In this document: positions 10,091 to 21,599 of the stretch, piece by piece | Layout: each line of letters opens with the position of its first letter | Position numbering within the stretch: the stretch's first letter is position 1 | From: Adenanthera pavonina | Lineage: Eukaryota; Streptophyta; Magnoliopsida; Fabales; Fabaceae | DNA: 64,000 bases | Assembly: GCA_026686845.1 (NCBI GenBank) | Contig: JAIVEN010000015.1 | Coordinates: 19,821,501 to 19,885,500 of the forward strand | Direction: 5' to 3' | Translations under genes and position numbers: made by a program | The notes under the pieces: model-generated | Told to the model about the DNA's origin: nothing | Seen by the model: only the letters and a program-made list of their open reading frames with translations | Databases searched by the model: none

Positions 10091-12640
10091 CATTTTTGTG
10101 TTATGTCTTCTTTATCATGCATGCTTTAGACTGGAATTACCTCGTATCAATAATATCTGGTGGCCTTAAACAGTGCTGTGTATAATTGTTATGATAATGA
10201 AAATAAGTACTACTCAATTAGCATTAATATAATTATCAAGCACTCTTTGTACTATAATTGTTGAGTGCGATCAAGAAAATATTTACTACTTTTTACTATC
10301 TCTAATGGTTAACTGGCTGGTCCTCTTCTATGAAGAAATTTTTCTCCTAATTTGATCCCAACAATAACACTAAAGATGGTTATATAATTAAAAATGATTC
10401 CCCAGTAAAATGAAAGATTTTGAACCATATTATTAGTTAGGCTCAAAACTTAATAATTAATATAATTGTATGAATTAATTTGACAATTCCTCCCGTTGGT
10501 AAAAACTATAGGCTCAGTATTTTTAAGATTTTTCATAATATTTATCATTTTAAAATATTAATAAAATATTAATTACATTCTTTACTATTTTACTTTTTAT
10601 TAATACTCTTAATTTTGGTATATGTGAAACAAATTTGAATCAAAAATATTTTAACAAAATACTATTAAATTTTATAACAATTTAGATAACTTAATTAGTT
10701 TCTCAATCTTCATGAAAAATTCTAAAACGATATTTTTTATGAATCCGAGAAAGTACATTTATTAAAAAAAAAAATCCAATTGCAGAAATTGTGAGTAGAG
10801 ATAGAGACTAAAAGTTCAGAGATAATAGAACAGACAGACACCACCTGAGATTTTTTTTTTTTTAATGAACGACACCACCTGAGAATTACTTGTATCTAGT
10901 TGCCTACTTGGGTTTTGTATGATTCAAATGCTTCTTTTGCTTATGTTACGAGATCAACATTATTGGGCCATCACGATGATGAGGCCAAGCCCACAACCAG
11001 TGGATCGCTTAGTTACAATCTATCTTATAATTGGTCAAGAATTCAAGATATAGGTTGGATATTGTTATGAAATAAAGTAAATAATTGAGATAATTTGAAA
11101 AAGCCAATAGAAAATAGATAGAATTTGAGGGACGAGAAAATATGAAGAGTTAAAAGCAAATGTATTTTGTTCGAGTATTTATATAAGAGATAAGTAAAGT
11201 CCTAATTCTAAAAAAATGATAATTTTTAATTAATTAAATAAAATAAATATAAAAGATGTCTCACTCTTAGAATAAAGAATATTTTAAACATGCATCTAAA
11301 ATTTTTATAACAGATATGTTAATATTTTATTGCATTGTGTATTCTTTACGTAGCTAACGCAGCTGTACTTTCTTTACCGTGTAGCCCAAAAAACTATCAT
11401 CAATCAATATACTTGTCCTCAGGTTTCACTTATTTTTGTGCAAACTCTTTCTGGCTCTGCTATTGGAATGCTGTTGAGAGAGGAATATCTCGAATTTTTA
11501 ATAATGTCAATTTTTTTTATATATATGGGCTTGTCTGATATACCAAAATAGTTTAAGCTACTTTATCAGATGTGCCACAAGCTTGTATACTATTCATTTT
11601 TCTCATTAGATGTGAGTTTATATTATCTAATAAACATAATGAAGTGGTCTATCATGAATATTTTGTTTGCTCTTTTTTCTTAAGGCACAATGTATTTAGA
11701 TTTTAAATGTGAAATATCATATGTGATATCATGGATAAATTAATTACCGGTACGTATAGTACTATAGTTTTCATTCTCAGATTCGTATTTTGTGCATACA
11801 AATTTTGTTCATTCTTAATGATTTCTTAAAATCGCATACCTATTTATTTTGAAAATTTTTCATTGTAGCAATTTTTTTAAAAAAAAAATTGGCCACTACA
11901 TTTTTTTTTTAAATTTAAGGTTTATTCATAAAAGTACAATAAAAAATAAACGCTTTAACTAACTATTAATATAATTAAAAATTTTAAAATTTATATAATT
12001 TTATTTGATATTTTCAGTTTGCAATTATTATATAGACCTCTTAGGTTTTGTTTGGAATAAAAAAAATAGTAAAAGAAAAAAACTAAAAGAGAAAATATAG
12101 ATAAATATAGACTAACTCTCCATCTATATTAATTTTTTTTCTCTCATATTTTTCTCTCATTCCAATTAGAGGTTAGAGTCTAAAAATAGTGTGAGTCTTT
12201 TTCTCCCTTGATTGAAAGGCTATGATAGAGCCATGTATAGAAGAAAATGATAGAGACTCTTGAGTACTATGTTGATCAAAATCAATAAATCTTCTATATA
12301 TAGTAGTGTGGATCATATATAATTCAAATATCGATCCAAGCCTTAAAACATCCTAAAGTCATGCATAGTCAAATCAAACAAATAAAATATAATATGTGTA
12401 AATATAAATATACAGGACATTTTATCATTTAGCCTTCACATTTGGTATATATTTGTCAAATTTATAGTCATCCATTGTTTTTTTTTTCAATGAAATTTAT
12501 AGTAATCCACTAACCTGGTTTATGAGAATTAAAGTGAATGGGCTGTTTGCAGTTGCAAACCTTTTATTTCAGTGAGTCACACGAAAAGATTTGCTTACTT
12601 CAACCTAATGGTGCCTAATGAGAATACCATCATCCATAAA
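10091..12640 (+). repeat. Duplicated downstream segment of the pseudogene, copy B
   Basis: Downstream DNA of the pseudogene aligns in blocks with 17236-18660 downstream of gene 2. Examples are aattatcaagcactcttt (10230s/17390s), gtatgaattaattt (10470s/17920s), ttgggttttgtatga (10910s/18050s) and agatttgcttactt (12590s/18630s). The duplication unit is therefore several kb long. No gene is present; short ORFs here are noise. Confidence 0.75.
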
Positions 12641-12704
12641 ATGTGTCAATTAGGTTTCAATACTTTTTTTTTTATGCATCTGGCATCTAAATCTAGGTCC
12701 GGAC

Positions 12705-13325
12705 TGTAACGCCCTAAAGATCTCTACCAGATGAAACCCTCAAAACCTCGCAAATACTATCATGAAGTGACTCTAGAACAAGGTCCTAGTGCAGGGGGGC
12801 TTGCTGCGGTGAGGAGTAATATTGGCTGACAATGGAGAAGGGACAAACTTCCATGGCGCCATGGCTTGGAATTTGGGCGCCACAGTGTTGATAGCTTATG
12901 CAATATCAGCTATTTGCTGATATTTTGACCAAACTTCCAACACTCATAATTTTTCACTTCAACCTCTAATTAATACGATTTCAAAGTCTACACTTCTAAC
13001 TACACCCCCTCTTACTACGAGTGCAAACCACATCTAAAAATTCATCCGTTTAAAGATTTTGGAGCCTGAGACTGAAATGATTACTTTTGATATAATATGC
13101 ATGTTCTGGTCATGTGGGTCGAGTTTCTTTTAAATTGAATTCACAACTTGAAGTCACGGCGAGACAAGCTAACACCGCAATGCTAGTGCTTTTTGTCTCA
13201 TTTTCTAACTTGTTCGGTTTTCCATCATTCCATTAGTCCTAGCCCTCTAGTTTCGTATAATTCCATTAATAACCTTCCCGTTAGTTTGAATACATGTTCA
13301 GAATAAATTATTTAGGGTCGTTACA
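12705..13325. mobile_element. Solo LTR, Ty3/gypsy-like
   Basis: A 621-bp block starts tgtaacgccct and ends gggtcgttaca, a TG...CA-ended LTR with the TGTAAC...GTTACA ends common in plant gypsy elements. It is flanked by cggac (12700-12704) and cagac (13326-13330), a 5-bp target duplication with one mismatch. No internal domain or second LTR adjoins, so it is a solo LTR left by recombination. It sits between duplication units B and C. Confidence 0.75.
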
Positions 13326-13349
13326 CAGACTAATCCCGATTATCATGCG

Positions 13350-14800
13350 GTGTTTGGTTGCAATACTTTAAAGTCAACTTATGCGGCATTGCTAGAAAAA
13401 AGCTACAAATTAAGGTTTGGAAAACTTAAACTAGTTGCTCCTATACAGAAAATTGGTTCTTTTACTAGAAAAGGTTTTGTTAAGCGTTTTCCTTTATTTG
13501 TTGAGTTCTTTTTAAAATTATCAATGAATTCTTATCTTTGTTTGCAAATTTTCACTTATCAATTAAAATTTTAGACACTTTCAAAACAAAGCTTAGAATC
13601 TGAAGAAAATTTTTGGAGGATATATTGGTTTGAAAAAACAATTAAGTGAGAAATTTAAAATTCAAACAATAAAGAAGATTAAAATTAGAAAAGATAAAAT
13701 AAATAATGAGAATAAAAAGAGATAGGAAAATAGATGCAGGAGCCACAATATTAATGTGAATTGAGAATAGTAAATTATAAATTGTTGAGATTTTCAAAAT
13801 AAAAATAAGAATATGTTTTTTTCTTTTTAGCCAACGAAAATAAGAATCTGTTAAAATACACAAAATCCAGAAAATAAGATGATATACTCGACTAATATAT
13901 AAAATTAGCAAAATGAATGGTCCCAGCAAATTGTTCAAGTGAAAATTCCAAATACGTACCAAGAAATCAAGATATTTTTAAAAAGAAACCTCAATATTCT
14001 CCTTAATTCCTAAAAGAAACCAAAGCTACAAATTTGAATTAAAATTTGATAGAAAATTATAAATATACCCCTATCTCTATTTGTAAGTGATTTTTACTTA
14101 TTTATAACGGATTGTCACTTATTTATAATTTGAACTCTGCAACTATTTATAAGAATAAAGGTAATTTAGTTTTTTCATTTTAAATTTTAATTCCAATTTA
14201 CAACCTTAGTTACCTTTAAAAATTAAGGAGAATTAAGGCTTTTTTTTTAAATATCTTGATTTTTTAATATCTATCTAGAATTTTCCCATTGTTCTAGCTG
14301 GCAGAATCTAGCTCTCTAAAGAAAAGGCATCCATTATATTCTCTTTTCCTTGTCATTGAACTTATCTGATTTCTTCTTTTAAAGCGTGACATGTTCTGCT
14401 AACATCATCTCACCTCTCTTTTCCAATACGCATTTGGACCAGGAAATAATATATTTTGATCACAGTAGTTTCCCATGAATTTGCCCATCAAAAGACTTAC
14501 GAGAATATTAATATTAACCCCACCAAACATCCTCCTGTCGTTATTAGCATGTCAATCTAGAAAGGACAAGAGACTGAGCAACTGGCCCTAAAGAAAACTC
14601 ATCAGATGTAAGTTACGTACAAATTAATAAGTTACGTACAAATTAATGTGAACTAATCTATACAGTTAATATATTATACATACCTCAATGTGAACTAATC
14701 TTATTAATCACAAGTTGCGCGCATGACAAATAAATAATAATGATAATGAGCCATTACTATTTAAAAACGACCATATCACTTAGGTCTTCTCTGATCTTTC
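13350..14800 (+). repeat. Duplicated dioxygenase upstream segment, copy C
   Basis: This is the upstream flank of gene 2, matching copy B (8279-9350) and part of copy A (2640-3110). About 13960-14290 has no counterpart that I could align in B and may be an insertion. No ORF is credible. Confidence 0.7.
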
Positions 14801-14803
14801 GCT

Positions 14804-14811
14804 TATTTATA
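14804..14811 (+). promoter_or_regulatory. Probable TATA box of dioxygenase gene 2
   Basis: The sequence tatttata lies 98-105 nt before the ATG at 14909, in the same octamer and nearly the same position as in gene 1. Confidence 0.55.
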
Positions 14812-14908
14812 CCTGAACAGGCTACCTTGTGATTGCACCGCTAATCCTCAAAGTTAACGTATATAGTTATCTTCATATCGGATACTTCCCAGGCTTATTC
14901 AGTTTGTG

Positions 14909-17235
14909 ATGGCTGAAATAGCTTCCCCCCCAACCCAAAATCTTCTGAAGCCCTTTAATGAATCCTCTCTCAAATGTGACGCTGAATCTTATTCAGCTAC
15001 AGTTGTGGATGATGAAATTCCCACAGTTGATTACTCTATGCTTTTCTCTAATGATCCTGATCAAACTTCCATGGCTTTACAACACCTCGGCCAAGTATGC
15101 CAAGACTATGGCTTTTTCTACGTAAGTATCATACGCAGTACCAAGGCTTTATGATTTGTAGTAGGAACTGTATACATATATATATATATATATAACTCGT
15201 ATTTATATATGTAATGTTTCATATAATATATTGCATGCAGCTGGTCAATCATGAAATCCCAGATAAGGTGTTAGACAATCTTTTCAAGGGAATTTATGAA
15301 TTCTTTGACCCATCGACGTTAGAGGACAGGAAGTTATACAGTAAAAAGGACCCAATGGACCGAATCAGATGGGGCCGAAACTCTTCTGCCGGAGAAAATA
15401 GAGAATACATAAAGGTGGTTGCGCACCCTCAGTATCATTTTCCTCCCAACCCTTCAAGCTTCAGGTACATATTTCATCGATCCAGTTGCATTATTCGCTC
15501 TTGTAGCCTTTTGATCAAATTCAGATACTCTCCTTATTTTATCTCCATATATCTTTCCATACACGCATAGTCCCCTCCATTGATTATAATAGAATAACGA
15601 AGAAAATAGTCTATAAATAAAAAATATATTTGATTTAATTGTAGGTATTTATTATTAGAAGTAAAATTTTCTTAAAAGATATACTATTATGGTTGTTTAT
15701 GGTAATAATTAAATAAATAATATATATGGTTTAATGTTATAATTATTGATCTTTCCATGTTTGAATTAAATGAATATAAGAGATTATATATGGAAAAAGG
15801 TACAGAGAGAAAGTACAGAAAAGATTCAAATCTCTTTTGATCTCCATAAATTTTTATCTGAAATATTGAGTCAGGTAGTAGAGATGCAGACAAGCTATAT
15901 ACACATATTCTTACTAATCTTATATTTATATTAGTCTTATTTTAAGTACTCCGTGACTATATATCTCATGCAGTAATTAAAAATTTTATCTATTATAGGA
16001 TTTGTTTCGTTTTGAAAATGGGTTGTCCTTGCATGGCAGTGATGTCTTGGATGAATACTACAAGGAGATGAGGAAGATAGTAATGGGATTAGCAAGAGCG
16101 GTGTCTAAGAGCTTAGGGTTTGAAGAAACCTACATAGAGAAGGCATTCAATTTGAAATCAGGGTTTGATGTATCGGCCATGAACCTTTATCCCCCCAATC
16201 ATATATCAAAAGGTCGTATTGGAGTGCCTAATCACACGGATCCTGGCTTTATAGTAACACTTGTGCAAGACGTAAATGGAGGTCTACAAATACTATCCCA
16301 CAAGGGATATTGGATTAATGCTTATATTCCCCCTTACGCCATCCTCATCCAGCTCGGCGATCATCTTGAGGTGCATCCTTTAATTTCCTTCAGCAGTGTA
16401 TATATATATATATATATATATAAACCGTACGTTAGATTTGTAACTCCAGAACTATCAAATTCATACTTCAATGGCAAAAATCAAATCCATAAGCATGAAT
16501 CAAATCCCATATCAATTATAGAGAATAAAAAACTAGATTGTGGAAGTATATCTGAATCCATAGCCAATAAAGATTACATGATTCCATGGAATTTCACGAA
16601 TTGATATAATCTTCTGAATTGAACATTCCAGAATCTTCTTGATAGTTTTCTCTTGGGGGAATGGGGAGAGTAAGTTCATGGCATATTAGTCTTGGATCAT
16701 GACCTTAATTTATAGAAAATTTTATGTGATATTTACAATTCCATTCTTTAACAAATTATAATAAATATCAGTTTATTCTCTACACGTTTATTTTCATGAC
16801 AATTATGGCTCTAAATATTACAATTATAGCCACATACATTTTTTTTAAAAAATTATTTACATATATGATCCCACATGTTGAATTTTATTACAGGACGGTA
16901 TTCAATTTGTGAAGCCAATCTAGCAGATATATTTAAACAAATTTTTAATTTGTTGTCTGGTTGGATGCTTAATCGTACAGATCTTAACCAATGGGAAGTA
17001 TAAGAGCCATGTTCATCGGGTAGTTGTAGACAACAACAGGGTGCAGAGGATCTCTGTGGCCACACTTCATGGACCATCGTTGGATACATATGTGAGCCCA
17101 GCCCCTGAATTTACGGATGAAGATCACCCACAGGCATACCTTGGCATGACTTACAAGCAGTCCATAGAAGCTAATGGAGGCCACGAGATCGATGTGCAAT
17201 CATCACTTGACCAAATTAGGCTTCTCAACCTTTGA
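14909..17235 (+). CDS. 2-oxoglutarate/Fe(II)-dependent dioxygenase (DOXC-type), gene 2 of tandem array
   Basis: Exons: 14909-15121, 15241-15464, 16040-16370, 16981-17235, giving 340 residues. I chose the ATG at 14909; an in-frame GTG just before it is not a plant start. Exon phases match gene 1, including the split Ser codon at the exon 2/3 junction and a 331-nt exon 3. Iron ligands are H211-T-D213 and H268, and the 2-oxoglutarate anchor is the standard R279-I-S281. The second aromatic motif is NLYPPN. In the DIOX_N part the usual VNHGIP reads VNHEIP, so a conserved Gly is replaced by Glu. Intron 3 is 610 bp and AT-rich. The gene appears intact. It should be a soluble oxidase of specialised metabolism; the substrate is unknown. 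It sits about 5 kb from its dead paralogue and 13 kb from gene 1. Confidence 0.92.
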
Positions 17236-18660
17236 TTTATGTTTGTGTGTCACGTGTACTTGTTGATCATATGCATGCTTATTTATACTGGATTTACGTA
17301 CAGCATATAAATAATATCCAGTGGCCTTAAGTAGTGCTTGCCGTATAATTATATATTATGATAATGAATAAGTCAATTAGCATTGATTTAATTATCAAGC
17401 ACTCTTTAATACTCCCTCCATTTCTTTTTATCTATCAGCCACTTTTGAAAAAAAAATTATTTTTATTTATTTATTATTTTTAAATTTAAAGATAATATTA
17501 ATTACTGTTTTTTCAATTATATCTTTATTTATTCTTTTAAAAATTAAAAATATACGCTTTTTTATTTATTTATTTATTAAAGGACATGTTAAAAATTTGA
17601 AATAAATTCTAACATATTAATTATATTTCTTAATTTGTATGCTAAAACTTTTAAGCATTACATAAAAAGAAAAAGAAACAAGGTGAACTGTATATGTTCA
17701 GATTGATCATGAAAATTTTACTATTTTTCACTGTATCTAATGGCTAGGTTACTGGTTGGTCCTCCTATTCTATCGAAAGATTTTTCTCTTAATTTGACCC
17801 CAAAAAGATTTAAATTACGCTCCAACCTGAAAGATGATGATATAAGAAATAATTCCACAATAAAAAGAAAAAGATTATGATCCATTTTAGTTATTAGGTG
17901 CAAAACTTATTGATTAACATAATCGTATGAATTAATTTAACTAAATATATTTATTAAAAAAATCCAATTATATAAATTGAGTGTAAAGCGTAAAGAGCGA
18001 GACACTAGAAGAGACGGACACCCATAAAAAACCTCAACTTGTTGCCAACTTGGGTTTTGTATGAATTAAATGCTTGTTATTTATCTTCTTAATCCTTTAT
18101 CGATTTTATTGCTAATAAAATGCTGTCAAGAGGAATATATATTCAACAATACTGTCAGAAACTGATAAGAATATATAATTTGAGAAGCACATACATTGTG
18201 TTTTTCCCACAATCGTACACCTAGCTATTCGATTTACTTAGGCTAATATGCAAATTAATTAGCTTTTTCATTTAGTGTTGGTCAAATTTAATTATAGTTA
18301 TCCCGTTATTTCTTGAAAAAAATTAAATATTTAAACTTATATATTTAATATACCTTAATTCAATTAAATGCAAGCGAATTTTTACATGTATTTATTCTAA
18401 AACTAACTTTTGTTACTTATATTATTAATTTATTTTTAAATTTAAAATTCACGTACCTTGATTTTATTTGATAGAAGTATGTTAAGTTTATAAGTTTAAA
18501 TATTAAGTCCACTTTTTTTTTTAATCAAATTTCCTGTCATCCATTAAACCTGGTTTAAGAACATTATAGTTAATGGGCTTTTTGGATCGCAGATCTCTCT
18601 GTTTCAGTGAGCCCACGCCCAAGATTTGCTTACTTCGACCAAAACAGAAGTAAATGCGAC
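17236..18660 (+). repeat. Duplicated downstream segment of gene 2, copy C, with a MITE inside
   Basis: This matches 10091-12640 in blocks. A Stowaway-like insertion (tactccctccatttctttttatct, about 17409-17685) is present here and not obvious in copy B, so it probably arrived after the duplication. No gene. Confidence 0.65.
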
Positions 18661-20590
18661 CTTACTCGTAGAGATTGTTATTATAAACCCAAAAAAAAAA
18701 GAAGTTACGCATCGGTCAGGCCTTTCCCATATTATCATCCAAAAGCATTTTTTCAGCTGATAGCAGTTGAGTTGAGCGTGTCAGTGAGATGTGGATAATG
18801 ATTAGTATATATTGAAATTATTATTTTGGCCTCAAATCCTCTTAATTCTTCCTCTAAGATGTGTTAACCCATCTTTTAAAACTTAATCAATTATTAAATA
18901 TATTGTTAAGTAAAATAATTAAATTATCATCAAACTAAAACCATGAAGTACACTCAATATTCACAATAAATATAAAATTAATTTACATATTCTGTATATG
19001 TCTTTAAATTTATGTAAATTTAGTTGGAGGAAATTTATCAAAAGCCATAAATGTTTATTAGATAATGCCAAAACTATAATTTTAAAAATAACAAAATACA
19101 AAACCCAATTGTAGTAATTAATTGTGAAATTCATTCATCGTTTTTTTCAATCAAATCTCATTTTTATAATTATAATCTTATAAATATTATTCTCAAGTCT
19201 TGGAAAACATTTTAGACTTTTATTTTTTTTTTCTTCTTTGAAAGTTATACTCTTGTTTTATATATGGAAAAGTTAGTGCTTCACGTCCACCAATCCACAA
19301 AATTAAGAGTGATTTTATCTATTCTCGTAAATCTAATTGGTAAAAAATAAAATCATGAGAAGTTGCTGTATGGAGAATCATATATATTTTAGCACATCTG
19401 GATGGTGTTTATACAGACATATGAAAAGAAAGGAAGAAACAAACTTGTTAACATTCTGTTCGTGAAAGAAAAAACCACACTCTTCCCTTTGCAAGTTGCA
19501 TATCTGCGTAAAATTACACGAATTTATGTGTTATCTTTGTTGGAGTGCTTCTTTCATCACATCAGATGCATCCATCCCCTTATTCCTGCGTTAGTCTCTT
19601 GGGTTTGCTCCCAATCAGAAACCAGCAACTGCCCCTACTCCTCTCTTTCCTGCATTATATATCCCAATAATTTAAGTCTCATACTAATGACAATTCAAAT
19701 TGTTATTACCTTCATATTCAGCTTAATGACTCTAATTTTCATATAGACTGCTTGGTTATACTCCTTTCGGTCCTAAATATAGAATCTTTTATCTTTATTC
19801 TAAATATAATGTTCTTTCTAAAATATAAAATATTTTTTATCATACATTACAAAAAAAATAATGTCTCAATTCAATTAAGATAAAAAAAAGAGAAAGATTG
19901 AATAATGATAATTTTTAAAAAAATGTTATAATTTTAAAAGAAGTTAAGATAATTAATTGGTTTTAAATCCACTCTTAATCCATTAGATTTAGATACAAAG
20001 GTCTCATATCAAGGATCCAGATCCGCAGTAATACATTCATACCAGATTTGGCGATCCCCTGTTCTGTTCTGGTATAGTTTTTACATTGGAATTTGAAAAC
20101 AGACAAAATTGTATCCACCGACCAAACAAGTCTCTTCATAACTTTTTTCTTTTCTGTGTCTACCAACCAACACAGGCTGCACAGTTAGTGACATTCGACT
20201 CGAAGTCCTCTTAAAGAAACATAGCAAAGCAGATACTTTATCAATTCACCCACCCACCCATCCCTTTAACTGTGACATAATCATACTCACAGCATCACTG
20301 TGCTGTTAGATTTAGATCCCCTACCATTTACAGTTCAGAATCTTTCATGAATTTTAGAAACCATGTGAAAAATTTTCATCTTATGCTTCGTCTTTTCTTT
20401 TTCCTCTAAAGGTCCATCCCTACTGATTAATTACTATCTGAACTTTCCAAACCTTAATAACTAGACCATGCATTACTTCAAAGGTAAAATCATATGACTT
20501 CGGACAATTGACAGTGTTTCAAACAAATAAAATTCCATGTTAGCTTCTTAATCATTTCTTTATCACTCAATAAGAAGAACTGAGTTTTGT
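18661..20590. other. Intergenic DNA; truncated Stowaway-like MITE at 19759-19975
   Basis: No supported gene. At 19759 a terminus reading tactcctttcggtcctaaat opens a degraded member of the MITE family seen at 47.9-53.0 kb, lacking a clear right terminal repeat. DNA after about 19975 is the probable 3' side of the minus-strand gene. Confidence 0.5.
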
Positions 20591-20595
20591 TATTT

Positions 20596-21360
20596 TCAAC
20601 GGGTTTGAAAATACCTGGTGCTGCTGCTGCTTCTGCTGCTGCCACTACTGCTGCTGCCAGAGCTTTTAGTGCTTCCGCTATTGTTGCTGGTTGCTCCACT
20701 TTCACTATCCCCAGACGCTGAAGGGCTCTTCTTCCACCAGTACTCCTTCTCAATACCACCCTTCAAACATCCTTCAGACATTGATGGTCTCAGAGACTCA
20801 CTCTTCTTCGTCTTCTTCTTCTTCTTGGTCGATCCCAAAGATGTAGGGAACATCATCTTCAAATAAAATCCTCCACTCTGAACGTCTCCACTTCTCTTCG
20901 CCAGCGCCGTCTGATCGACCTTTCTACCACTGCTACTACCACTACCTTCCCTCCTGTACGCAATATTCTTGCTGATCAAATTCCTCTCCTCTTTCTTGTT
21001 TTCTTCACCAACCTCAACCGTGGGCTTCTCCACCAGATCTTTCAGGGTAAGCTCGTAGGTTGACTCAGGCATATTCCGGACCATCTCCATGAGCTCCCTG
21101 TGGCCTCTGGCAATGGCTTGTGTTCTCGACGAAGGGGACAGATTTTGATAGTGGTTTTCGTGAGGTTGTGGGCTTCTGGTTGGGCTCGTCTTCCATAAAG
21201 GCGGCGAACAAATACCAGACTCATCTTCATCCACTTGTTTTGATGCCCAGAAACCAGAGCTTCTGCTGGCCTCCCATCTGCCATAACCATGGGTACTGCT
21301 TCCGATTCCATTCGATAAGCGAATAGAATTTGTGGGTTGATGTCTTGCTGGATCAAGCAT
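20596..21360 (-). CDS. Ser-rich plant protein of unknown function
   Basis: The frame stays open upstream to 21597, but that part reads like leader sequence. The first sensible ATG is at 21360, giving 254 residues. Visible parts: an N-terminal low-complexity region; a well-formed block GHRELMEMVRNMPESTYELT at about 87-106 followed by LKDLVE; a short GGFYLKMMFP segment at about 163-172; a Lys-rich stretch KKKKKTKK at 179-186 that could be a nuclear localisation signal; and a Ser/Gly tail (218-248). The block around ELMEMV..MPES.YELTLKDLVE recurs, as I recall, in uncharacterised plant proteins, but I cannot name a function. The last five codons follow AG/GTATTT, a possible splice donor, so the true C-terminus may lie in another exon. 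There is no signal peptide or membrane segment after 21360. Confidence 0.75.
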   Translation of the reverse strand: MLDPARHQPTNSIRLSNGIGSSTHGYGRWEASRSSGFWASKQVDEDESGICSPPLWKTSPTRSPQPHENHYQNLSPSSRTQAIARGHRELMEMVRNMPESTYELTLKDLVEKPTVEVGEENKKEERNLISKNIAYRREGSGSSSGRKVDQTALAKRSGDVQSGGFYLKMMFPTSLGSTKKKKKTKKSESLRPSMSEGCLKGGIEKEYWWKKSPSASGDSESGATSNNSGSTKSSGSSSSGSSRSSSSTRYFQTR

Positions 21361-21599
21361 GGCTTTCTGTTTATCTAATTCGATTTTCTTCCCGAAACTT
21401 TGGACCAGAGAAAAGAAAATAAAAACAAAAAAGTGGGTTTGTGTGGTTCTGAATACAAACCAGAGGAGGTGAGTAATGATATGAATAGCTTCAGCGGCGT
21501 AAGCCTTAAAACTAATAGATACTTCTAATTTCTTGTAAACCAAGACTTTAATACGAGAAATAACTGAGATCGAGAGTTTTAGGCTCCTAAAAGTCAAGG

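Noticed and set aside
13642..13962. Minus-strand ORF of 106 codons
   Set aside because: It is hydrophobic only because of A/T-rich codons and lies in the duplicated non-coding flank; the sister copies do not keep the frame.
15999..16039. Earlier acceptor for exon 3 of gene 2 (after tattatag)
   Set aside because: It breaks the frame with exon 2. The acceptor at 16039 splits a Ser codon exactly as in gene 1 and keeps the frame.
16371..16604. Read-through extension of dioxygenase exon 3
   Set aside because: It is intron sequence after a GT donor; the exon 4 acceptor at 16980 restores the family sequence, as in gene 1.
19402..19746. Plus-strand ORF of 114 codons
   Set aside because: No recognisable domain and no splice or promoter context; likely chance.
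20490..20759. Ala-rich minus-strand frame overlapping the Ser-rich gene
   Set aside because: It is the shifted reading of the same CAG/CTG-type repeat; the Ser-rich frame is longer and carries the conserved block.
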